NCBI RefSeq assembly: GCF_900115085.1 | Contig: NZ_FOVF01000035.1 | Span: 1 to 50,600 of the forward strand | DNA: 50,600 nucleotides | Direction: 5' to 3' | Origin: Dokdonella immobilis | Lineage (GTDB): Bacteria; Pseudomonadota; Gammaproteobacteria; Xanthomonadales; Rhodanobacteraceae | Part shown: in pieces, positions 11,101 through 18,700 of the stretch | Numbering within the stretch: the stretch's first letter is position 1 | Layout: the number at the start of each line of letters is the position of its first letter | Program-made: the position numbers and the translations under genes | The notes under the pieces: generated by a model | What the model was told of the DNA's origin: nothing | The model's input: only the letters and a program-made list of their open reading frames with translations | The model's database searches: none

Positions 11101-12763
11101 GTGCCTGGTTTGCGCCCTCCGGAGTTTGCCCTTCGGGATACATGCGCGGCGAGAACACCAGCACTTCATTGTTGCCCAATGGGGCCGAGACACTGACCGG
11201 ATCGTAACCCGACAGGCTGGCAACCAGGGTCACAAGCGGGCTGGCTTCGGAGAGAAGACCGTAGCTACCCGATGCGTCCGTGGTCGTCGCAACCGGAAGC
11301 GCGCCCTCCACGATGGCCACGCTCACGCCAGCCAGTGCATCGCCGGTGACGCCATCGACGATGGTTCCTCGAACGGTGGCTCCGGTCGCGTTTGCATCGG
11401 CCTGCAGCGCAACCGAGAATTCGATCACCGCCGACGGGCCGATATCGACCTCTGCGAATCGGCTCGAGTAGCCGGCCGCCGAAACGATGATGCGAACGTG
11501 CCCGGCCGGAACCTGCAGGATCTGATAGCTGCCATCCCCGCCACTGCTCACCTGGATAGGCGGCTGCTCGATGAGAATGCTGGCACCTGGAATCGGTGCG
11601 CCATCCGCAGCCCGGGTGATGCGTCCACGGACGATGGCCAGGTTGGCGCCCGCATCACCCTGGTACATGCGCAAGTCACCGAGGTCGAGGATGCGGCCAT
11701 CGGCCAGGCTGAGCTCGAATTCGATCGAATGCATGCCTGGATAGCTCAGCGTCGCCAGATAGCTGCCGGCCAGCAGCGAGGTCGACTGAAGCTGACCCGA
11801 GTCATTGCTGGTCAGGGTCGCGACGGCCGTGCCGCTCAAGGCCAGGGTCGCGCCGCTGATCGGCAAGCCCGTATCGGCCGAAAGGACCCGACCCGTCAAT
11901 CCGGCTTGCATCGGCTCGACGACAGGCTGCTCGAACAACCAGAGTGCACGAAGCGCCAGCGCAGTGACGTAGGCGTCGCCTTCGAAACTCCCGTCGGTCG
12001 ACTGCGCCATCGAAAGAGTGGTTGCGATCGGGGCCAGCGTTGCGCGATCGACGCCGAGGTCGACAAGGGCCTCGAGCACGACCGCAGTTTGGAAGGCTTC
12101 GCCAAATGTATTGTCGGGCTGTCGCGCCGACTGCAGGAATGCGAGGGAGCGTGCGATCGGCTGGGTCAATGCAAAGCGATTTCGAAATGCATAGAGCACC
12201 TGCGCTGCACGCGCCGTCGGAATGACATGGCTGGTGTTGGCAGGTGCGGCGAGCCAGCCTCCATCCGTCTGTTGACTGGCAATCAGGTAGCCGAGGGCGC
12301 GCGCCGCCTCGGTCTGCCCACCGCGGCCGGCACGGTCCAACGCCAGCAACACCCACGCCGTCGTCAGCGGCTCGCTTTGCAAGCCCGGCAAGGCTGGAAA
12401 GCCGCCGTCTTCACCTTGCTCGGCTAGCAGCACATCGAACTGATCCGCGGCCGACTGGCCCAGATCGATCCGGTTATGGGCCAGTCTCGCCAGCGACAAC
12501 AACGTTTCATCGCGCTGCTCCCGGGCAAGGCCAACGGTTGCGGGAAAATCGGCGGAACGCGAGAGTCTGACGATGGTCGTGTACGCCTCCGCATTGGTGT
12601 CCGCGGCGCCGGCCAGATCTTCGATGCGATGGACTCCCGCTGGCGATTCCCTGCCGCGCAACCACTCCATCCCGCTCGTGACATCGGCATGGGCGAAGAG
12701 TGCCGGCGCGAGGCCGACCAGGAGCAGGCAGACACGCCCCATCCAATGGCTACGGTGCTTCAT
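5168..12763 (-). CDS. Giant secreted mosaic protein, 2531 aa: toroid, CarboxypepD-reg, CARDB, FG-GAP, Calx-beta-like repeats, C-terminal sorting tail
   Basis: The ATG at 12763 overlaps the previous stop by four bases (ATGA). A signal peptide ends near ALFAHA (residue 26). Residues 30-280 carry alpha/alpha-toroid repeats like those of prenyltransferase/squalene-cyclase folds (DGGFPALPG, QQTDGGWLAAP, QSTDGSFEGDAYVTALAL). Residues 285-640 hold four carboxypeptidase-regulatory-like beta sandwiches (GRVLSADTGLPISGA and similar). A CARDB domain follows at 643-760. An FG-GAP/VCBS propeller spans about 765-1215, with Ca-binding loops such as DIDNDGVAEI, DIDDDGLPEI and DLDGDKQAEI. A second CARDB domain (1253-1370) and Ig-like sheets lead to seven Calx-beta-like repeats of about 110 residues (1700-2490; signature GVDDxxxDGD...DPPDVxxxNxDDD). 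The end is IPVPGAGR, then a hydrophobic run and RSRQTRRA, a tripartite tail like IPTL/PEP-CTERM sorting signals. Probably exported and surface-anchored; function unknown. Confidence 0.93.
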   Translation of the reverse strand: MKHRSHWMGRVCLLLVGLAPALFAHADVTSGMEWLRGRESPAGVHRIEDLAGAADTNAEAYTTIVRLSRSADFPATVGLAREQRDETLLSLARLAHNRIDLGQSAADQFDVLLAEQGEDGGFPALPGLQSEPLTTAWVLLALDRAGRGGQTEAARALGYLIASQQTDGGWLAAPANTSHVIPTARAAQVLYAFRNRFALTQPIARSLAFLQSARQPDNTFGEAFQTAVVLEALVDLGVDRATLAPIATTLSMAQSTDGSFEGDAYVTALALRALWLFEQPVVEPMQAGLTGRVLSADTGLPISGATLALSGTAVATLTSNDSGQLQSTSLLAGSYLATLSYPGMHSIEFELSLADGRILDLGDLRMYQGDAGANLAIVRGRITRAADGAPIPGASILIEQPPIQVSSGGDGSYQILQVPAGHVRIIVSAAGYSSRFAEVDIGPSAVIEFSVALQADANATGATVRGTIVDGVTGDALAGVSVAIVEGALPVATTTDASGSYGLLSEASPLVTLVASLSGYDPVSVSAPLGNNEVLVFSPRMYPEGQTPEGANQARVFGTIVNQANRQPIKNALIVASDPGGQHVARTDSAGAFSLSGVSGPVARLAISADAFDPATLAVPLQPLEVRDLGEIGLKPTALAFYFPDLVLVESTLSETDPDHFDLDRAFTLSIANRGTSSTTQDFYVIAFVDANGNGSFDSGLEPEIGRTRVDQDLPVGGSVEVDIAVAAQLTFRDAPVAFWIDADNEIPEQDEDNNVGTSLLGCRVTPSFVGNDTVEESWRWDGLASNPQINSLNATPSVVQLTDDNGDGAINEYDTPDLVFVAGLRNSIAPSQTALVALDGRTGAELWSRTGFRLSQFASPATGDIDNDGVAEIIVVRGYRQELIAFENDGTLKWRTAMNGPREPAPIFPPAPFVFDQPIIVNLEGDNEAEVVLGRAAFRGLTGEQLWEGEFDAGGTGGKPIGSPLRVAGAVASVAADIDLDGRVEVIAGRTAYDFEGRTLWHREDIKPIPIADGNDVPMNYSGYVAIGNFDSDDFAEIVLSINDELWLLEHTGETIWGPVHAPDSTAMGAPTVADIDDDGLPEIIISSLHKLTVFESDGTVKRTFDIDDPSGVTSATVFDFENDGLLEVVHTDEHNLRILDARTLVQRFITANSSLTVYEVPVVADLDGDKQAEIIVTGFDKDLALATPGIRVFKARNGAWADAGSAWNSAAFHVNEINEDSTLPLIETPSWLTHNTYRVQKSPLPDPLGMPDFTVGDLRLIDQGTGHNPAVQVRVGNAGPVDAHEPPYISIYRGDPAAGGTLLTERRLDTLRPARFQIANLGEISVAGSGDLYAVVDQRNRARECREGNNQRSVPFLATNGRGDLQLATDSLAYEPGAIATLTATVSNLGVVAAGYSVEWLIRNSQGVVTASLDDQIITEIPAGGTASRSLEWSTQGVLAGNYVLEGRLHDSQGAIADTATASFAISGDVTGPAGTVSLSTPRSEYATGEAIRIDYVAGNLSPSEVIRLPEVTITISGPAGFSQVRSIMLDDLFANASIAGEMGVDGAAAAGEYTAVARLRSRLTGYEYATDTITFQRLPDASAAIEGFVSIARPSLLVGEPQTCLFTVRNRGAAAQPDAHLRKRMVALDDGTVEFEQQVTVDLVPGTDYVASELLPTTGLSAGVHACLVEMDRDNGDWRILDSESFTLVAPAAAAILVEPVSGLVTSEAGQSATFNVSLASQPSAEVRIPIVASDAAEWSLPTGEIVFTPATWDVPRAIVVDGVDDALVDGDQAGIIRLLPAQSADGAYAGLDASDVTIVNLDDDSAEVLVSPTSITTSEAGTSASFVVRLNAEPASGVQIDLVNPDPGEWALPSTTLTLDAGNWQAGVSVQVTGVDDTDFDGTQAGVLELWPVVSQDPVFNGLDPADVELSNTDDEQAGIIVEPQQVTTSESGTAGSFVVRLNRMPSAEVVVPIGPVDAGEWQVLDTEIRLDAVNWQSGYSVAVNPVDDDLVDGDQSALLSLGPVQSADTAFAGIDPPDVALLNLDNDSARIVVAPTTGLIVDENGATASFLVALTTAPTDEVHVPLASGDPGEFAIAESELVFTPQDWSARTVVATGVDDAEADGNIVGAIVIAAALSDDAHYAGINPPDVSVTNLDNETVQVVVDPETRIETSETGTQATVSVHLSVPPMDPVRIDLVNPDSSEWSLDTDSLVFPAGSGASVLSFSVTGVDDTEVDGDIIGVIGLRPVVSDDPRYQGIDPPDLNAVNRDDDVVIAPAWQIVATDLDVSEDGDTGLLQIAFDRLPSADVHVEITSADPGEVVADPVELIFTPTNATTAQAIVLRGLDDDVADGTRDVALTLRVSASDDIQFAALPAQVVTAHNLDDDVPAIRLSLSGPQNLIEGDSTGLQLSLGSRPVAPVTLMLAAAVEPPADPNSALVELEPLALTIEPPQWSSPGTAILRTFNNGTVDGMRIIGIRVAAVESADPVYAALGSDPVFVDLEDAEDLLVTPIPVPGAGRVALVLLSIFLLLLGSAAFRSRQTRRA

Positions 12764-15700
12764 TGGGATTCGAATCCATTCTTGAACAGGGTGTCGACAA
12801 CCGGAGCACCGACGAAATCGAGCTCAACCTCGGCTTCGTCGGAGAGATTTCCCGGATCGGCGATGCGGTAGCGGAAGCTGTCCTGCAGCGGTCGAGTCGT
12901 CGTCAAGGTGTAGACGAACGAACCGTCCAGGCCGAGGTTGAGCTGTCCGTGTTCGGGCGCGCGCACGAGGCTGGGAACAAGGGTTTCACCGTCCGGCTCG
13001 ATATCGTTGGCGAGCAGGCCGCTGCCTGCCTCCACCACAAGCTCGGTTGCAGATTCCGGAACCTCGTAGTAATCGGCGAGTGCTTGCGGCGGATCGTCGA
13101 CCGGTAGCAGGGTGATACGTACTTCGACCGGTAGGGATTCTAGCTCGCCGTCGCTTGCTGCATAGGGAATGCTGATGTCGCCGACCGCGTTGCGCTCGGG
13201 CACGAAGCGGATATGGCCTTCGGGCAGGACATCGAGCACGCCGGTCTGCGGCGACTGCAGCACGACCAGTGAAAGCGGCTGTCCTTCCGGATCAACATCG
13301 TTGGCCAGCAGGCTCTCGAGCTGGCGCGTATCCAGCACACTGTCTTCGGCGATGGCATAGGCTTCGCCGACGGCAACAGGTCGCTGGTTGCCGGACGAAG
13401 CGACATCGATGATGGCTCGACCGAGCGCGGATTCTTCCCCGTCGCTGACCCGATAGGCGAACTCGTCCCGACCGATGAATCCGGCATCGGGCACGTAGTC
13501 AAACGATCCGTCCGCGTGCAAGTCGAGCATGCCATGGCTGGAACCGGCTTCGAGTTCGACCGACATTGACTGCCCTTCGACATCACTGTCGTTGGCCAGC
13601 ACGCCCTCTGCCGCGACGACCTGGAGCGTACCGTTTACCTCGACAAGATAGCGGTCGGTCTGGGCGACCGGTGGATCGTTCACCGCTTGCACATCGATCG
13701 AAGCGGACACAGGTTCGCTGTTCAGATCACCATCGCTGACGGCGTAGGCGAAGGTATCCGGACCAAAGAAATCCGGATCGGGGCGATAGCTGAAGTGGGT
13801 GGCCTCGAGTTCCAGGGTTCCGTGCGACGGCGCCTCGTGAAGCACGACAAACAATGCGTCGCCATCCGGATCCGTGTCATTGTCGGTAAGCCCGGCCACG
13901 TTGTCGCTGTCGAGGATTCCATTCTCCTCGATCGAATAGGATTCGCCGGTCGCGACAGGGGGATGGTTTTCCCCGTTGCCAACCGTCAGTGTTACCTGCG
14001 CCACGTCGCGAGCCACGCCATCGGTCGCGGCATAACGAAAACGGTCCTCGCCCGTGAACGCGGGTGCTGGCTGATAGGAAAATCCGCCATCGACGGATGC
14101 CTGGACCTGGCCATGTGCGGGGGTATCGACGAGCTCGACGCCGAGCGCGTCTCCATCGACATCGGTGTCGTTGGCGAGCAGCCCGCTCGGGGCATCGATC
14201 ACGAGCGCCTGGTCGCGGACCGCGTGGTAGAGATCCGGTGAAGCCCGAGGCGGGTCGTTCTGAGCAAAGACATCGATGCTTGCCGTGGCGCTCTCGGACA
14301 GCCGTTCACCATCGCTTACGCGATACAGGATGCGGTCGCTGCCATTGAAGTTTTCCGCCGGAAGATAGGTGAAGTGCCCGTCCGGCTGCCAGCTGAACGC
14401 CCCGTGTTCTGGCGCGGAATCGAGAACCATGCTCAATGGCGCGCCTTCGAAATCATGATCGTTGGCAAGTAGGCTGCCGGAGGAATGGGAATCGAGCACG
14501 TTGTCCTCAAGCACGGCGAATTGCTCGCCAACGGCCACAGGCGGAACGTTTGACGTCGATCGAACGTCGAGGGTGACACGACCCAGCTCACTGACAGTTC
14601 CCGCAGATGCCGCGTAGGTGAATCCCGTAACGCCGGCAAAGCCCTCGGGCGCCACGTAGTGGAAGGCGCCGCTGGAATCCAGGGTGACCGTCCCCGTATC
14701 CGGCGGCACAACCAATGTGGCCGAGAGCGATGCGGCTCCGCTGACATGGTCGTTGCTGAGCACGCCGGGGGGGGCGACCGTCATGGACGGACCCTCGAAT
14801 GCGTAGAAATCATCCTCGACCGTGACCACGACGGCGGGCGCAACTGGCCGGACGACGACAGTCACCGTGGCCGCGGAAATCGCACCCAGCCCATCGTCGA
14901 CCTGGTACTGGAATGGGTCGACTCCAGCGAAGATGCCATCGGGGATGTAGACAAAGGCGCCATCGGATTGCAGATCGACCTGTCCGTGCTGCGGCGGGCC
15001 GATCAATGCGACTGTGAGAGCGGGACCATCGACATCGCTATCATTCGACAGAACGCCCGAGCCGGCATCGACGCTCAGCGTCTGGTCCTGTGCGATTTCG
15101 TATTCGTCTGCATTTGCCAGCGGCGGATCATTGACCGGCGTCACGAGGATTTCGACGGTGTCCTCGGAGGACAGCTGACTCTCATCGAAGACGCGATATC
15201 TGAACTGATCGCGTCCGTTGGCATCAGGTTCCGGTGTGTAGGTAAAGCTGCCATCAGGCATGAGCAGCGCTTGTCCGCGCAGCGGCGGCTCTATCAATTC
15301 GGCGTCGATCAAGAGCTCGCCGTCCACTTCCCGGTCGTTGCGCAGTACTCCCTGCGGCTCGGGTGCCACAAGCACTTCATCTTCGCGCGTACGGTAGGTG
15401 TCCGGCTCCGTGTAGGGCGCATCGTTGACCGGAAGTACTGTAATCCCGACATGTCCGGTGGCATTGCCGGCGACGCCATCCCGGACGGTGTAGAAGAACT
15501 CGTCCTGGCCGAAGAAATTCGCATTCGGTGTGTAGCGGAATCCGCCATCCCTGCGCAGCTCGACCCGGCCGTTGCAGGGCGCGCACCCGTTGCTCGCGAA
15601 ATAGGCCTGGAGCGAATCCCCGTCGATGTCGGCGTCGTTGGCAAGAACGCCCTCGGCAGCCGAAACCACAAGCACGTTGTCTTCGTTCACGACGTAGTTG

Positions 15701-18700
15701 TCCGCACTCGCTACAGGTGGCGTATTGACCCGGATCTGTACGGTGGCGGGCTCGCTCTGGCGACCCGTCGCATCGATGGCCCGATAAGTGAAGCTGTCCG
15801 CGCCCGAATAGTCCGTTGCGGGCGTGTAGTTGAATGTGCCAACCGGGCTGAAGACGACCGTGCCGTGTACGGGCGGGTCGGCAAGCTGTGCGGAAATCGG
15901 CAAAAGATCCATGCCACTGGCGGCGGCCCATGGCGCGGCGTTCGGATGCGGGCGTGTGTCCGGATCAAAATCGTTGTACAACACCGACTGGGCACTCGTC
16001 GTCACGAACAGCGTGGCGTTCCTCGGCGTGATGTAGTTGTCGTTGGCCGCAATCGGCGCATCGGGTACCGGCAACACGGTGAAAGTCACATAGCCGTTCG
16101 AGTGTTGCGTGCCATCGTCAACGATGTAGCGCAGCGTCGCGGCTCCATAGAAATGCAATCGAGTCGTGACCGTCGTCGCAAGCGGAGCTCCCAGGTCATC
16201 GACCTGTAGCGTGACGTAGTGCCCAGGCGTGCTGTCGAAGCTGTCGCGCAGGTAATGGATCGGATCGCCATCGGGATCGAAATCGTTGGTCAGCGGGTCG
16301 GGGGATATCTCTTCCACGCTGTCCTCGGTCACCGTATACGCATCGGGATTGGTCACCGGCGGCGCGTTGGTACGCAGGGTCACCGTCGCGATGTCGCCGA
16401 TTCCAGTACTGACCTGGTAGATGCGGTAGGTGAAGGAGTCGAGGCCCGAGAAATCCTGGAACGGCGTATAGCGCAGCCTTCCGGTCTGGGAATTCAGATC
16501 GGCTGAGCCGTGTTGGGGAAGCGATATGATTTCGAAATTGACCGGGTAGTCGCTGTCATAGTGGTCATTGAAGGAAACCGGCTTCGAGCCCGAATCGAAG
16601 ACCGTGTTGCGCAGAACCCCGTAGACATCATCCACCGCCTCGACGCCGTCATTCACGGGCACGACCGAGATACTGACCACGGCCGCGTTGCTGACGCTGG
16701 TGCCGTCATAGACCTGGTAGATGAAGAACGTATCGCCGTAGAAGTTCGCTTTTGGCCTGGCCGTAAAGGAGCCATCAGGCGCCAATGCCACGCTTAGATT
16801 GTGATCATCGAAATCGACCAGGAAGGCCTGCAGCGACTCGAGCGGAGTGTCGGCATCCGTGTCGTTGGCCAATACCCCCGACTCCGCAGGGACGACAAGC
16901 GTCTCGTCCTCCTCCACGGAATACGAATCCGCGTTCGCCCGAGGCAGGCTCGTGATGCCCACGGCGAGGGTGACATTGCCAAAGTTGGAAGCGGAGTAAC
17001 CGTCGGTCACCTGGTAGGTGAAGGTATCGATCCCCATGTAGCCGGGATCGGGGTCGTAGCGGAACGTGCCGTCGGAATTGAGCACCAGGACGCCGTGCTC
17101 CGGAGTCGTACCTGGCAGGACGCTCAGCTCATCGTGCTCCGGCGCATCATGGTCGTTGGCCAGGAGGCCTAGCGCTGGATCGAGGACTTCGATGGGCGTG
17201 TCGACATCGCCGAGGTAAACATCGTTCGTGGCCGTTGGAGGCTGGGTCACATCGATCTGAACGGCTGCCTGGCTTGCCTCACCCACCGCGTCGACCGCTT
17301 CGTAGGTAAATGCATCGACGCCCCGATAATTGACGTCGGGCACGTAGGACAGTGAGCCGTCGGCGCGCAACAAAACTTCGCCGTGCTCGGGGCTGGTCTG
17401 CAGACGCGCGACGAGCGCCTCGCTGTCGATGTCGGAATCGTTGACGAGAACGCCTGGCGCCGGGATATCGAGTGGAACATTTTCGTCGGTGAGGTAGGCG
17501 TCGCCGTTTGCGATCGGCGGATCGTTCACGGCCCGGATCGCGAGTGTTACGTCGACCGGGTAGGAATTCGTGCTCGAGTCTTCGAGGCGGTAGGAGAAGG
17601 AATCCGACCCGAAATAATCGGGCGACGAAGGCCGATAGACGAAGCTGCCGTCGTTCGCCATCTGCACCGAGCCATGGGCAGGCTGCGCGGTGACGGCAGT
17701 TCGCAGCACGCCGACGGGGATGGCACTGTCGTTGCCCAGCACCCCGGGCGCGTCGATGACCAGGATGTCACCCTCATCGAGCATGTAGGCGTCGGGCAAG
17801 GGCGCCAGATGGTCATTGACGTGCACGGTGACCGTCGCTTGACTGCCAAGGCCATGCGAATCGACGGCTTCATAGGCAAAGCTGTCGGTTCCGACGAAGG
17901 CAGGAAGCGGCGAGTAACGGAAGCTGCCGTTGGCATTCAGAGTCAGGGCGCCCCTCTGCGGATCGCTGACGACCCGGGCGATCACCGGATCCCCGTCGGG
18001 ATCCGAATCGTTGCCCAGGACACCTGGCTGCGACACAACGAGATCATGCCCAGTGTCCACGACGTACTGGTCCGGCTGGGCAGCCGGAGGCTCGTTGACG
18101 TCATTGACTGAAATCGTGACCTGCGCGGGTAGGGACCGGATCCCGCCGCTGTTCAGTCGATAGCGAAAACGATCCACACCGCCGTGGCCGCCAGGCACAT
18201 ATTGAAAGCCACCGTCGCTTTCGAGGACGAGTGTGCCAAGGCTGGGGCTCGAGTCCAGCTCGACTTCGACGGCCTGGCCCGAGTCGATCAGGTCGTTCGC
18301 GAGCAGGCCCGATGAGGCCGAAACCACCAGTTCCTGGTTGTCGTTGACGGAGTAGGTGTCATCGACCGCGTGATTCCTCTCCTCGACATGGATCGTAACG
18401 CTGGTCGCCGCGCCGACCATCGTTGCCGCACCTGCCGAATAGTCGAAGCGGTCCGCGCCGACGAAGTCCTGTTCTGGCGTATAGACAAAGCCGCCATCCG
18501 CCGAGAGCGCGATCGTGCCGTGGGCGGGCAAAGCCCGGAGCACCGCGAACAGGGCGCCACCCTCGGGATCATGGTCGTTGGCCAGTACGCCATTGGCTGC
18601 GTCGACGGCAAGCGAACCATTGGCGGTCGCCGTGTAGAGGTCCGGCTCTGCAACAGGGCCGGAAGCCACGTTGTCCGCGATCTCGATCAACGCCGCCGAT

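Noticed and set aside
12763-18660. Possible CRISPR-like or DNA-level tandem repeat array
   Set aside because: The periodicity is at protein level (about 95 residues). The DNA of the repeat units is strongly diverged, with no identical spacer-separated repeats.
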